Shown here: piece by piece, positions 46,081-55,257 of the stretch | Layout of the letters: each line of letters opens with the position of its first letter | Numbering within the stretch: the stretch's first letter is position 1 | From: Acaryochloris sp. IP29b_bin.148 | GTDB lineage: Bacteria > Cyanobacteriota > Cyanobacteriia > Thermosynechococcales > Thermosynechococcaceae | Direction of reading: 5' to 3' | DNA length: 62,603 nt | Assembly: GCF_028285565.1 (NCBI RefSeq) | Contig: NZ_JANQOY010000113.1 | Location: forward strand, 1-62,603 | Notes under the pieces: generated by a model | Seen by the model: the letters and a program-made list of their open reading frames with translations, nothing else | Told to the model about the DNA's origin: nothing | Databases searched by the model: none | Made by a program: the position numbers and the translations under genes

Positions 46081-46951
46081 CAGCGCTGAGCACGGTTGCT
46101 GACAACTCGATTTATGACATGATCTTCTACCACAAAAACACGAAATAGATGTTTTTTGTGGCAAAAAACTAAAATATATAAGATTTTTAGTGTGGAGGAG
46201 GCTCGTGTTGATGATTGAAGCTATGAAGGAGAATTTTCTTGCCCAGCAAAGGATTGTTTCATCAGGCATGATTGGGGAACAGACATCTTAAAGATGCCAG
46301 TAACTGTAGAGTTTAGGGAGATAGCCGCGTTGTAGCTTTAAATACAAATATTGGGATAGGATATTATTCCCTTATTGAAAATATTTGCAAAATTCTGTGT
46401 GTGAGATGAGAAAAATGCGCTCTTTTATAATATTTTCTGGAATAAAATAGCTAAATTCTTCTGCTATTTTTTATATTGGTCTAGCTTTAAGCTTTGACGA
46501 ATATTTTCTAAGTAAGAGATAGCTATATTCCCTGAAGAACAGATTTATTGGGTATAGTTCTGGCCTAATTCTCCTTCAATCCCCTAAATGAGCTGATATA
46601 GCGCTTTTCTACTAAAATGTCGTAGGCTATGTGGATTGGCTGCCTTGCCAAAAGCTTCACTGGGGATGATGTTGGCCCTATGGTTCTGAATAAACAATTT
46701 AACGAAGGTCAGATTAGCGAAGGGAGCATTGACTCTTACTAAGAAATAAAATTCATATCAGCGAATTGGTTCTGGAATTCCTGCAAAGGATGGGAGTGCC
46801 AGGTGCTGATGTTGAAGGGTGGTCGATGATTGGCAGTGTGGGAGGGGTTATCCTAAAAAATGCCCCAAAATTCTCCGGTGGTTGTGCGTTTGGTTATGGG
46901 TTCAAACTGGAAGAAATGTCGTCTCTGACGGTTAAGCGAGTGGTCAAGAAT
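46081..46951. other. AT-rich non-coding stretch with hairpin
   Basis: A hairpin with arms CCACAAAAACA (46130-46140) and TGTTTTTTGTGG (46150-46161) lies upstream of the M23 gene. The rest to about 46765 is AT-rich with no supported gene. From 46766 (TTG) an open frame runs into the next CDS; its first 62 codons are glycine-rich and may be an N-terminal extension or a relic of a lost neighbour. Confidence 0.45.
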
Positions 46952-47317
46952 ATGTCTGACACAATTGAACTCTGGGTGGTCGCAGAAGCTGAAGCGGCTG
47001 TGGAACCTGGCAGTCGTGATTCTGGTTATACCGGACCGACCTTTCGTGATGGGGTAGACAGGGCAACAGAAAAACTATTGTCGATTACCCGTAAGCGAGT
47101 ACCAGTAGATGTGGCCTTGCTCAGGAAACAGATGAATAACATGATGCAGGTGGTGGATGAGCAATTTATCCAATCAGAAATTCAAACGCAGATGCAGCTG
47201 GAGGAAGTGGAGCTGAAAGTTGAAATCAATGCGGAAGGACAGCTGAGTCTAGTGGGTAATGGCGGTAAGCTGGGGAATACGGGCGGAATTACCTTGAAAT
47301 TCAGCCGTCCCAAGTAA
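46952..47317 (+). CDS. Trypsin-co-occurring-domain-like (trypco1) protein
   Basis: This 121-residue protein, read from MSDTIELWVVAEAEA, has an N-terminal strand pair, an acidic/glycine segment (PGSRDSGYTGPTFRDG), a long helical middle (RATEKLLSITRKRVP) and a C-terminal sandwich ending VELKVEINAEGQLSLVG followed by GGITLKFSRP. The layout resembles the trypsin-co-occurring domain 1, which is found beside trypsin-like proteases in predicted conflict systems. No protease is nearby, so it is an orphan. A longer frame from TTG at 46766 exists. Its last 17 bp overlap the end of the convergent DUF5615 gene. Confidence 0.5.
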   Translation: MSDTIELWVVAEAEAAVEPGSRDSGYTGPTFRDGVDRATEKLLSITRKRVPVDVALLRKQMNNMMQVVDEQFIQSEIQTQMQLEEVELKVEINAEGQLSLVGNGGKLGNTGGITLKFSRPK

Positions 47318-47663
47318 CCTCGGATATTTTACTGATTTCTACGATATTTTCCCCTTTTTGTAGCTGTTCTAAAGCATTTGGTAAAGCAGCCGTTAGCAAT
47401 TGTCGTAAACTTCGATTTGTGACATTTCCACAGGTTAACCATATGACTTGAGGAGGTGTTCCCAAGCGATCGACTAAATCAATAAAATCGCTATCCTTCG
47501 TCATAATTACTGCATTTTTAGCCCGTGCTGCTTCAAAAATTTCAATATCTTGAGCATCTCTTAGGGATAAATCTCGCAGAGCTGCAGCTTCTACATCGTC
47601 AAAGGTCGCTGACAACCACTCAGCTAAAGAGGGTGGAAGTTGAGCATCTACCCAAATCTTCAT
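47301..47663 (-). CDS. DUF5615 PIN-like protein, putative toxin
   Basis: This 120-residue protein starts MKIWVDAQLPPSLAEWL, with the first PIN aspartate. It has AKNAVIMTKDSDFIDLVDRL with the central D-S-D and later VIWLTCGNVTNRSL, all typical of DUF5615 (Mut7-C-like PIN) proteins. PIN folds are Mg2+-dependent RNases. It is the second gene of a two-gene unit: its ATG overlaps the TGA of the DUF433 gene. DUF433-DUF5615 pairs are common in cyanobacteria and behave like toxin-antitoxin modules by layout, though toxicity is not shown here. Confidence 0.85.
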   Translation of the reverse strand: MKIWVDAQLPPSLAEWLSATFDDVEAAALRDLSLRDAQDIEIFEAARAKNAVIMTKDSDFIDLVDRLGTPPQVIWLTCGNVTNRSLRQLLTAALPNALEQLQKGENIVEISKISEVTWDG

Positions 47664-47890
47664 GCGGTTAGTTGGGGAACGTCAGTCCGTCGTGCTGCAA
47701 ACAGTAAACAGGCTTGGATATCTGCCATCTCCAAATCAGGAAAGTCTTCCAAAATTTCAGCAGTTGTGACATTCTCTGCCAACATTTCCAATATGTCGGA
47801 GACTCTAATCCGCATTCCTCTGATGCAAGGACGCCCCCCACACTGACCCGATACTTGGGTAATGCGAGTGAGTAGGTGAGTGGAATTCAT
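47660..47890 (-). CDS. DUF433 protein, putative antitoxin
   Basis: This 76-residue protein has the DUF433 pattern GGRPCIRGMRIRVSDILEML, AEILEDFPDLEMADIQACL and a final FAARR. It is a winged-helix-type DNA-binding fold. It lies immediately upstream of the DUF5615 gene with a 4-bp overlap. By analogy with toxin-antitoxin units it probably binds its partner and its own promoter. Confidence 0.87.
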   Translation of the reverse strand: MNSTHLLTRITQVSGQCGGRPCIRGMRIRVSDILEMLAENVTTAEILEDFPDLEMADIQACLLFAARRTDVPQLTA

Positions 47891-47993
47891 AGGATGATTT
47901 GCAAGCTGCTGAAGGTGTTTCTATCTTAGCGAGTATTGCCTTCTAACCCATCCGTTTGACAGTGGCTATTGCAACGTTTCAGAGCATTAGGTT

Positions 47994-49160
47994 TTAATTG
48001 GCGCCGATTCCACTCAACCCCTTGACCAATCGGTTCAATCCTTCAGTCAGGGTCGCTTTATCCAAAGCGCCATAAGCAATCCGCAGATAACAACCCGACT
48101 CCATCCCAAAGGCGCTACCTGGAATAACCGCCACCCCATATTCCCGAATCAACTGCTCTACCAAAACTCGATCGGGTAAGTCAGAATCCACCTTGATCAA
48201 TACATAAAACGCTCCCGAACTGGTAGGTGCAAACACCTTCTCAAGCGGCAGAAGTGCCTCCTGTACCAGATTTCGTTTGTCTGTCAGGGTCGCCAAATGC
48301 TGATGACAATACCTTCTCCCCACTTGCAATGCACCAACTGCTGCATACTGAGACACCACTGGTGGGCAAATCAGCAACGTATCCTGAATTTTCTGAAGTG
48401 ACTCTTGCAGATGTGAAGGAATCACCATATAGCCGATTCGCCAACTGGCAAATCCATAGGCCTTCGAGAGGGTAAATATAGAAATCGTATGGGTTTGTTG
48501 GGTGTCAAAATGCCCCGGGGAAATATGCTCTACCCCGTCATAGGTGAAATACTCATAGGTTTCATCACTAATGTGATACAGGTCATGTTCCACACATAAT
48601 TGATTGACCGCCTGCAAATCGTCCGCCGAATACACCGCTCCCGATGGATTATTGGGAGAAACCGTGACGATGGCTCGCGTCCGCTCCGTAATCGCCGCTT
48701 CTATTTGATCGAGCTGGAGTTGATACTGCTGATCGGTGGGGACACAGACAGGCCGACCATTGGCCAGCCGAATTGCCATCTCATGGTTGAAATAGTAGGG
48801 AGTTTGCAGAATGACCTCATCCCCTGGATCAAGGATGGCGAGGACGGCATTCATAAACGCCATATTGCCCCCCGCCGTCACCATAATTTGGTCCTGGCTG
48901 GCTAAGGGCAATTGATTTTCGGCTTCTAGCTTTTGTGCGATCGCATCCACCAACGACGGAATCCCCTGCACTGACTGATAGAGATGTACCCCTGGATTTT
49001 GGTGGAAGGTCGCCACCTGCGCTAAGGCTTCTGGGGGAGGACCATAGGACACCACTCCCTGGCCGAGGGATAGGGTGCCAGGATGCTGGCGAATCAGATC
49101 GCCAATAATGGGAATAATGGGAGCCTGAACCGCTTCAACACGGGCCGATGGCCTAGACAT
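47994..49160 (-). CDS. Class I/II pyridoxal-phosphate aminotransferase
   Basis: This 388-residue aminotransferase, read from MSRPSARVE, has LSLGQGVVSYGPPPEAL, TAGGNMAFMNAVLAILDPGD, VTVSPNNPSGAVYSADDLQ, ISDETYEYFTYDG and the PLP lysine in FTLSKAYGFASWRIGYM near residue 230. The amino donor cannot be named. Fourteen upstream codons of open frame are not preferred, because the ATG at 49160 overlaps the TAA of the preceding peptidase gene (TAATG), which indicates translational coupling. Confidence 0.9.
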   Translation of the reverse strand: MSRPSARVEAVQAPIIPIIGDLIRQHPGTLSLGQGVVSYGPPPEALAQVATFHQNPGVHLYQSVQGIPSLVDAIAQKLEAENQLPLASQDQIMVTAGGNMAFMNAVLAILDPGDEVILQTPYYFNHEMAIRLANGRPVCVPTDQQYQLQLDQIEAAITERTRAIVTVSPNNPSGAVYSADDLQAVNQLCVEHDLYHISDETYEYFTYDGVEHISPGHFDTQQTHTISIFTLSKAYGFASWRIGYMVIPSHLQESLQKIQDTLLICPPVVSQYAAVGALQVGRRYCHQHLATLTDKRNLVQEALLPLEKVFAPTSSGAFYVLIKVDSDLPDRVLVEQLIREYGVAVIPGSAFGMESGCYLRIAYGALDKATLTEGLNRLVKGLSGIGAN

Positions 49161-49825
49161 TAGGCTGCAACCGCGGAGTGCTGCTCCAGAATTTGGCAGC
49201 ATTCCGCCACCGACTTGCGGTCAGTCATGGCCTGAACTAGGGCTTCGTAAGCATCCCAATTGGAGCGAATCATCAGTCGAGCCCGGTTCCCTGCTTGGCG
49301 CTCATGAATTTTTACATTCATATGGAGTCGGTTTAGAGTGCGTCGAAGTTGCCGCAGATCGTCTTTGCCGCCTTCTGCTTCTGAGTAGATAAACGTTTCA
49401 GCAACGCCCCCCGCCATCCAAACCGTGCAATAGCGTTCGACCTGTTCTGCAGCACTCGTCTCAGAAAAATCGACCGGGGTTTCAATACAAACGCCCCCTT
49501 GTCCGCCCCCCTGTTGCAGCGCTTCCCAGGCTGTTAGGGTATAGCCCGTAATCGGCAGGTCCAGTAAATAAGCGGTTAAAAAATGTCCGGCTTCATGGTG
49601 AATCACCCGCTGGCGATATTGGGGAGACAACCGGGCAAACCCATCTAAGAACAGCGTCATGCCTTTGCCTTGAAACCCAAAGGTGTCAGCCACCACTAAC
49701 GCCAGAATCATAGCGGCTAAGGCAAAGGGAATTTCTGGGGCGATGTTTAGTATGGGACCCACCAGAATCGAACCGCTAAGCAGGGCAACGAAAAGTGCGA
49801 TCGCATTGAGAGGGGTTTGATTCAT
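49160..49825 (-). CDS. FtsH-like (M41-type) membrane peptidase without AAA domain
   Basis: This 221-residue protein has two N-terminal membrane helices (residues 8-47) and a soluble domain carrying HEAGH (77-81), the HEXXH zinc site of M41 peptidases. HHEAGHFLTAYLLDLPITGY matches the FtsH protease domain. The domain continues with a helical part (VWMAGGVAETFIYSEAEGG) that resembles the later FtsH zinc-ligand region. The AAA ATPase module is missing altogether and no separate AAA gene is adjacent. It may be an ATP-independent or partner-dependent membrane protease. It is 5 bp after the VanY-type gene and coupled to the aminotransferase gene. Confidence 0.82.
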   Translation of the reverse strand: MNQTPLNAIALFVALLSGSILVGPILNIAPEIPFALAAMILALVVADTFGFQGKGMTLFLDGFARLSPQYRQRVIHHEAGHFLTAYLLDLPITGYTLTAWEALQQGGGQGGVCIETPVDFSETSAAEQVERYCTVWMAGGVAETFIYSEAEGGKDDLRQLRRTLNRLHMNVKIHERQAGNRARLMIRSNWDAYEALVQAMTDRKSVAECCQILEQHSAVAA

Positions 49826-49830
49826 CAGGA

Positions 49831-50586
49831 TTAGGATTTCAAGTTGCGGGCATTGTAGAACGTCTCCAAGCTGTCGCTGTCACCGACATAGCGCCAATGC
49901 CAGGGTTCATAACTCACCCCTTGGACGTTCCCTTTTGGGAAGGATAACTCAAAGCTATAGCGGGGTGCATTTTTTTGCAGCCACTTGAAGGCCCGAGTCT
50001 GCTCAAAGTCCACACTCAAATGGGTCGCTGATTGAGTGGCATCGCCGATATCCATGGCATAGCCCGTGTGATGTTCGCTCCGTCCAGGAGGCGCACTGAC
50101 TTTGGCCCGCTGCTGTGCCCCTTGAGCCCGCTCTTCCTTCACCTTAAAGAACAAATGATTTTGATCATCTACCGTGCGGAATCCAGACAGTGGCAATAAT
50201 TGGATGCCATCCTGCTCGGCTGCCTTAGACATTTTTTGGTAGGCTTGAGCCGCAGCATTTCGGAGTCGAATTCGGCCATCTGCAGTAATCGATTGCAACT
50301 CAGTCTCAGGAGCCACTTTGTAGGCAAAATGTCCTAGGGTGGTATCCGGTGAAGCTTGAGTATCGGTATTGGACGCGTCCGCAGAGGTGTTATTCGGCAA
50401 TGCCTCAGTTTCGGCTTTGCTTTGGGACGGCTGGGTCTTAAAAACGCCCATGGCCAACAAGGCGCCAGAGACCAGCGCTAAAAGTCCGATTCCACCGCCG
50501 ATGCCGATCAGAAGGGTGGAGTTGGAGCGAGCGGGTGAAGTGGCAGGAACTCTCTGCCGATTGGCTTCTGGGATATCGTCGTACAT
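49831..50586 (-). CDS. VanY-type D-alanyl-D-alanine carboxypeptidase (M15)
   Basis: This 251-residue protein has one N-terminal membrane anchor (LLIGIGGGIGLLALVSGALL), a low-complexity polar linker and an M15B peptidase domain: LLPLSGFRTVDDQNHLF, PPGRSEHHTGYAMDIGD (zinc histidine and aspartate) and EPWHWRYVGD (catalytic glutamate and zinc histidine). It trims the terminal D-Ala from peptidoglycan stems in the periplasm. It is the first of three tightly spaced genes with the M41-like peptidase and the aminotransferase. Confidence 0.93.
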   Translation of the reverse strand: MYDDIPEANRQRVPATSPARSNSTLLIGIGGGIGLLALVSGALLAMGVFKTQPSQSKAETEALPNNTSADASNTDTQASPDTTLGHFAYKVAPETELQSITADGRIRLRNAAAQAYQKMSKAAEQDGIQLLPLSGFRTVDDQNHLFFKVKEERAQGAQQRAKVSAPPGRSEHHTGYAMDIGDATQSATHLSVDFEQTRAFKWLQKNAPRYSFELSFPKGNVQGVSYEPWHWRYVGDSDSLETFYNARNLKS

Positions 50587-50798
50587 ATAAACTCAAGCAG
50601 GGGCGTAAGTACTTTAATAGTATTTCCAAAGGGACTCATCTATACCGAACGGACTCCATACAATCTGAGATCGCCCCCTGGAGATCCGTCTAGATCTTCT
50701 TATCATAAAGTCCTTCAACCCCATCCTGCTAATTCAGTAATTGGCTCAAAGTTCTCTAGCAGTGAGTGTAAATTAAATTCCCTAGGGTCATGGAATCG

Positions 50799-51254
50799 CT
50801 AGAGGATGTCGAAGCCAAAGCCTCCCAAAAACGTAATCGTGAGAAGCATAGGTAAGAAAATGACTAATATCTCCACCCAACCTGGATAGATCCTTGTTTC
50901 AGCTTTGCGACTGATTGTTGTTACGACATTGCCAAAGGTAATGCCCAACGATAACCAGTAAATTATAGCTAGAGGCACTAAAACTGTAAAAAGCACTAAT
51001 TTTTGAAAGATATGCCAGGGAATTTCGCTAGATGCGCTGATATGAATAACATACTCAGTGTATGAGCCAGGTTTATGGTAAAGGGCTGTAAGCAGAGAAA
51101 TCGAGGCATAAAGGATACTGATACAAACTCGAAAGAGCCGTATTCTTCGATTCAGCTCAATTAACTCTTTCTTTGATAGATAATTGATTGCGCACTCTAT
51201 CGTATTGGCAACTGGCTCAAGAGCTGTATCGTCACTTTTTTTCTCATCTACCAA
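50799..51254 (-). CDS. Small membrane protein, paralogue 1
   Basis: This 151-residue protein has a charged N-terminus (MVDEKKSDDTALEPVANTIE), LNRRIRLFRVCISILYAS, and three or four hydrophobic segments. It ends in FGFDIL. It is clearly homologous to the next gene upstream (51360-51821): the same start, the same RRIRLFRVC block and the same end. I do not recognise a named family. The pair is a tandem duplication. Confidence 0.65.
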   Translation of the reverse strand: MVDEKKSDDTALEPVANTIECAINYLSKKELIELNRRIRLFRVCISILYASISLLTALYHKPGSYTEYVIHISASSEIPWHIFQKLVLFTVLVPLAIIYWLSLGITFGNVVTTISRKAETRIYPGWVEILVIFLPMLLTITFLGGFGFDIL

Positions 51255-51359
51255 CTATCTTTACCTTATTGATTTTGTGGAAGTAATTTTTTCCCCAACA
51301 AAGTTCTTTTCATAACCGTTTAACCTCATATCTGTGAACTGTATCAGCACATGGAAGCA

Positions 51360-51821
51360 CTAGCGGATGTCGAAGCCAAAGGTTGCCCAAAAAACACAAG
51401 TAAGAGTGAACGGTAGTAAAACGATTAAGAATTCCACCCAAAACGGATAAACCTCAGCTTGAACTTTGCGACTGATTGTTGTTGACAAACTGATAGAAGA
51501 AATAGCCCGTGATAAAAAGTAAATGATAGATATAGGCATTAATACAGCAAAAAGAACGAATATTTGGTAAAGATGCCAGCTTGTCTCGCTAGATGTGCTG
51601 ATATAAATAATATTATCCGTGATAGATGAGTCAGATTCACCATAGAGGGTTGAGTAAATCATCACAGTCGAGGCAAAAAGGATACTCATACAAACTCGAA
51701 AGAGCCGTATTCTTCGATTGAGCCCAATTAACTCTTTTTCTGATAGATGATTGATTGCGTACTCTATTACCTTTGCAACGGGTTCAAGGACTGTCTCGTC
51801 ACTCTGTTTCTCATCCACCAA
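51360..51821 (-). CDS. Small membrane protein, paralogue 2
   Basis: This 153-residue protein begins MVDEKQSDETVLEPVAKVIE, has LNRRIRLFRVCMSILFAS and ends FGFDIR, in register with its neighbour. The 105-bp gap between the two genes is AT-rich. Extracytoplasmic loops differ much more than the N-terminal block, suggesting diversification after duplication. Function is unknown. Confidence 0.65.
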   Translation of the reverse strand: MVDEKQSDETVLEPVAKVIEYAINHLSEKELIGLNRRIRLFRVCMSILFASTVMIYSTLYGESDSSITDNIIYISTSSETSWHLYQIFVLFAVLMPISIIYFLSRAISSISLSTTISRKVQAEVYPFWVEFLIVLLPFTLTCVFWATFGFDIR

Positions 51822-51916
51822 CTATATACCCCACCGATGTGTTCCGAAGGCGTGCTCGCGATAGATATTGATGCCTAAAATATAGCAAATGAGTTTGTGC
51901 TAGATAGGACTATCTT

Positions 51917-52402
51917 TTAGTCAGGATGTGCTTGAATCAGGTCAAAAATACTGTTGTCTAGCTCATAGCCAAACATTTCCGCCATCTGGATCACTTTGAC
52001 ATTACTGTTATTCCCCAAGGCGCGCAGCCAGCGGGTGATCACAAAGACCTTGTGCATGATCAAAATATCCAAGGCTTGGGGATTGAAGAGAATGCCTTCT
52101 CGTTCACTGAATTGGTGGGGCACCAGCATGGCAACATAGCGGACCAGTTCTCCCGATCGCCAATCCAGCAGTAATGGTAACCAAGGATAGAGACTGTCTA
52201 GGCGAATAAACCACAAGCGCACTTCTGGGATCTCAGACCATTCTTGTTGGGCAACAGGGGGTTGGGGATAGTCGATTTGAAAGGTGAGTGCTTGCTCATG
52301 GGCCAAAATATCATCGGCAAGCCAAGTCTCCAAGAGGGGACGAATGGGGGATAAGTCTAAGCGGTCAATATGGGAGGCGTTGAGGACAATTGTTTCAGTC
52401 AT
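51917..52402 (-). CDS. CRR6-family NDH-1 assembly protein
   Basis: This 161-residue protein is read from MTETIVLNASHIDRLDLSP. The matching segments are IPEVRLWFIRLDSLYPWLP, LLDWRSGELVRYVAMLVPHQ, REGILFNPQALDILIMHKVF and EMFGYELDNSIFDLIQ. These agree with the cyanobacterial/chloroplast CRR6 family, whose members help assemble the NdhI-containing arm of photosynthetic NDH-1. Forty-six upstream in-frame codons are not part of the conserved protein. It is divergent from the fur-family gene 240 bp away. Confidence 0.82.
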   Translation of the reverse strand: MTETIVLNASHIDRLDLSPIRPLLETWLADDILAHEQALTFQIDYPQPPVAQQEWSEIPEVRLWFIRLDSLYPWLPLLLDWRSGELVRYVAMLVPHQFSEREGILFNPQALDILIMHKVFVITRWLRALGNNSNVKVIQMAEMFGYELDNSIFDLIQAHPD

Positions 52403-52642
52403 AATCGGGAGCAACTTGGAAGGGCGGGAACGGCAATAAAGCGGAATCGGTTCGGGTTTAGGTATGATAGGTAGAGAATAGCAATGCAGCTCAGTCCTGC
52501 TTGCGCTATTGAGCTGAGGTTGAGTATGACGGGTTGTCAAACGTAGATGATATTCAACTCTGTCTTAACGATTTGAATTCAAATTAGGTTTTCCTTGACC
52601 CATTAAAGCTCGAAATCGTTGTTTAGTGTTGGGGTGTAACGC

Positions 52643-53098
52643 GTGTCTGATGTTGAGCCTGAGACCACCGCCAAACCAATCACTTCCTTAGAAGATGCCA
52701 TTGACCAATGCCAATCCTTGGGCATGCGTCTAAGTCGGCAACGGCGATCTATTTTGGAGCTGCTTTGGCAAGTGGAAGAACATCTATCGGCCCGACAAAT
52801 CTATGATCGGCTCAATCAGGCGGGGAAAGACATTGGCCATACCTCGGTTTACCAGAATTTGGAGGCGCTCTCTCAACAGGGGATTATTGAATGTGTGGAG
52901 CGATCGGATGGGCGCTTATACGGCAATTTAAGCCATTCCCACAGTCACATGAATTGCTTAGACACCGATCAAATCATTGACATTCAGGTTGAATTACCAT
53001 CGGAACTGATTGCTCAAATTGAAGCGCAGGTGGGTGTAACCATTTCGGATTACCGGGTTGACTTTTTTGGTTACCGCCACTCAAATCCAAAAATGTAG
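52643..53098 (+). CDS. Fur-family regulator, PerR/FurC type
   Basis: This 151-residue regulator starts with GTG at 52643. The winged-helix N-terminal domain has GMRLSRQRRSILELLW and HLSARQIYDRLNQAGKDIGH, with HTSVYQNLEALSQQGII as the recognition helix. The dimer/metal domain has SHSHSHMNCLDTDQIIDI. It lacks a CxxC structural zinc pair, with a single cysteine after HSHM. Its sequence is closest to cyanobacterial PerR proteins, which sense peroxide through metal-ligand oxidation. It lies 119 bp before hemE, so heme/iron supply and oxidative-stress control are linked by position. Confidence 0.88.
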   Translation: MSDVEPETTAKPITSLEDAIDQCQSLGMRLSRQRRSILELLWQVEEHLSARQIYDRLNQAGKDIGHTSVYQNLEALSQQGIIECVERSDGRLYGNLSHSHSHMNCLDTDQIIDIQVELPSELIAQIEAQVGVTISDYRVDFFGYRHSNPKM

Positions 53099-53217
53099 CC
53101 AATTAATCCTAAACTAGATCCAGCAAGCAGGTTGAAACGGTATGCACTGCTTTCGGATTGAGTGGTGGATGTAATTCGCCCCCTTATCTTTGACCAAGTT
53201 AGGAGTAAAACGTACAG

Positions 53218-54285
53218 ATGGCTGGATCTACCCAAGATGTCCCACGTCTTTTGCGGGCTGCCCGTGGGGAAGTGCTGGATCGCCCCCCGGTATGGATGAT
53301 GCGACAGGCGGGTCGATATATGAAGGCCTATCGAGATTTACGGGAAAAGTATCCTTCTTTTCGAGAGCGCTCCGAGATTCCTGAAGTGGCAATTGAGATT
53401 TCCCTACAGCCCTGGCGTGCTTTTCAGCCGGACGGTGTGATTCTCTTCTCAGATATCGTCACCCCATTACCGGGCATTGGCATCAAGATGGATATTGCCG
53501 AAGGTAAGGGACCGATTATTGAAGAGCCGATTCGAACTCTGGAACAGGTCAATGATCTCCATGCTTTGGAACCGGAGGAGTCCCTACCGTTTATTCGCCA
53601 AATTTTAACGGCCCTGCGCCAAGAAGTGGGTAATCAATCGACGGTGTTAGGGTTTGTGGGTGCTCCCTGGACCTTAGCCGCCTACGCCATTGAGGGGAAA
53701 GGCTCTAAGCATTACTCCATTATTAAGGGCATGGCCTTTGATGATCCGTCTATTCTGCATGCCTTTTTGGAGAAGATCGCCGATGCGATCGCAACCTATA
53801 TGCGCTACCAAATTGATTGCGGTGCTCAGGTGGTGCAAATGTTCGACTCTTGGGCGGGTCAACTCAGTCCCATCGACTTTGAAGCCTTTGCCCTTCCTTA
53901 CCAGCAGCGAGTCTTTCGTCAGGTAAAGGAAAGCCATCCAGATACGCCACTGATTCTTTTGGCGAGCGGTAGTGCTGGCTTGCTAGAGCGGATGGCCCAG
54001 TCTGGTGCCGATATTATCAGTGTGGATTGGACGGTCGATATGGCCGATGCCCGCAAGCGTTTAGGGCCAAATATGAACGTGCAGGGGAATATGGATCCGG
54101 GTGTGCTGTTTGGGTCGAAGGATTTTATTCGCGATCGCATCCTAGACACGATTCGCAAGGCCGGCAACAAAGGTCACATTATGAACCTCGGTCATGGCAT
54201 TCTGCCCACCACGCCAGAGGAAAATGCCGCCTTTTTCTTCGAAACCGTTAAGCAAGCAGATCAACTGTTAGCCGTACCCGCTTAG
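53218..54285 (+). CDS. hemE: Uroporphyrinogen decarboxylase
   Basis: This 355-residue HemE removes four acetate carboxyls from uroporphyrinogen III to give coproporphyrinogen III, on the path to both heme and chlorophyll. It has the signature [13 protein letters not shown] (near residue 25), [18 protein letters not shown] with the essential aspartate, [36 protein letters not shown] and a C-terminal [12 protein letters not shown]. The length is normal. It shares strand and neighbourhood with the PerR-type gene but has its own gap of 119 bp. Confidence 0.97.
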   Translation: MAGSTQDVPRLLRAARGEVLDRPPVWMMRQAGRYMKAYRDLREKYPSFRERSEIPEVAIEISLQPWRAFQPDGVILFSDIVTPLPGIGIKMDIAEGKGPIIEEPIRTLEQVNDLHALEPEESLPFIRQILTALRQEVGNQSTVLGFVGAPWTLAAYAIEGKGSKHYSIIKGMAFDDPSILHAFLEKIADAIATYMRYQIDCGAQVVQMFDSWAGQLSPIDFEAFALPYQQRVFRQVKESHPDTPLILLASGSAGLLERMAQSGADIISVDWTVDMADARKRLGPNMNVQGNMDPGVLFGSKDFIRDRILDTIRKAGNKGHIMNLGHGILPTTPEENAAFFFETVKQADQLLAVPA

Positions 54286-54325
54286 CCATTTATATCGTTC
54301 GAGGCATTGCTACCTCTATCACCGG

Positions 54326-54604
54326 ATGGATTTATCATCCGGTGAGTTGCGCTTGAGTGAACCCCGATGTGTGATTGCTCAAAGGCTTGCCGATGAATGC
54401 CAAGTCACCTTAAGTTCGGGGTATCTCAGAGAAATGCTCGCAAAAAGTGGCGCTATCCATCAAGTCGATCTAGAAATGTTGCGATGGGCTGCTACTTCCG
54501 GAAGGATTGACTTATATTTTCTGGATGAAGCTGACTTTTGTTTATGGATGTCTGCTGAATACAGCTACTTTTTCCGAAGGTAACAAAAGTGGCTCGAACA
54601 GTAG
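54326..54604 (+). pseudogene. IS630-type transposase remnant
   Basis: The frame encodes LREMLAKSGAIHQ and RIDLYFLDEADFCLW followed by MSAEYSYFFRR, then stops at TAA (54581-54583). This is the start of an IS630 transposase catalytic domain, with the first aspartate in LDEADF. If the TAA is read through, the same frame continues QKWLEQ, as IS630 proteins do, and then stops again. Both the N-terminal helix-turn-helix region and the rest of the DDE domain are missing. It sits 40 bp after hemE. Confidence 0.7.
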
Positions 54605-55257
54605 AATCGGACTTCCCCCCTTCCAAACACTGATATAAATTTCTGCCTAAAGAGTGTTGTTTAAAAGACGGTATATTAACGTTTTTACCTGTTTTTAATC
54701 ATGCTCCAAATAGGTCTATTATCCTCTAGCTAAATATTGAAGAAGCCTAGCTTAGATCATCTACCTGAAATATCTTCAGGAAATGAATTAAAGAAAAATA
54801 TCTGTCACCTTAAGCATACCTCAGGAAATTTTAGATATAACTAGCTTAAAATCTCTATATAGCAAGAGCTATAACTTAAAGAGCATAAATTGATGAAACT
54901 ATTGAATTCCTTAGTGTTATGGACATAGCTAAGGATTTTATTTTCTGCAAAAGGTTGAGATATTTTTTTTGCTGGCACGTTTAAAAAGCTAATATTAAGA
55001 ATGTTTTTTTATAAGAGAAGAGTTATAAAATGTAATTTGCTGGCTAATACTATTTACTTGCATAGTGCTGTTAATTAAACTGCAAAAATAGAATATTTTT
55101 TGATTTAAAAATAGGTTCTTTGATGGATAAACTCACATCAACGTATAATCCTGGCTTGCAAAAATTTTTATCTATTTGATTTATTTTCCCCTGAGAACGC
55201 TAGCTAAATTTTTCTAGTTAATGATGATGCCTCAATTCTCCAAAAGGAATACCTCCG
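54605..55257. other. Very AT-rich non-coding gap
   Basis: This 650-bp stretch is clearly more AT-rich than its surroundings and has no coding frame. It follows the IS630 remnant and precedes a membrane protein gene. It may be leftover mobile-element DNA. I see no inverted repeats or structured RNA that I trust here. Confidence 0.5.

Noticed and set aside
45307-46269. Longer M23 frame starting at ATG 46269
   Set aside because: The extra 63 residues are cysteine-rich, cross an AT-rich hairpin and have no ribosome-binding site; a start near 46080 gives a normal signal peptide.
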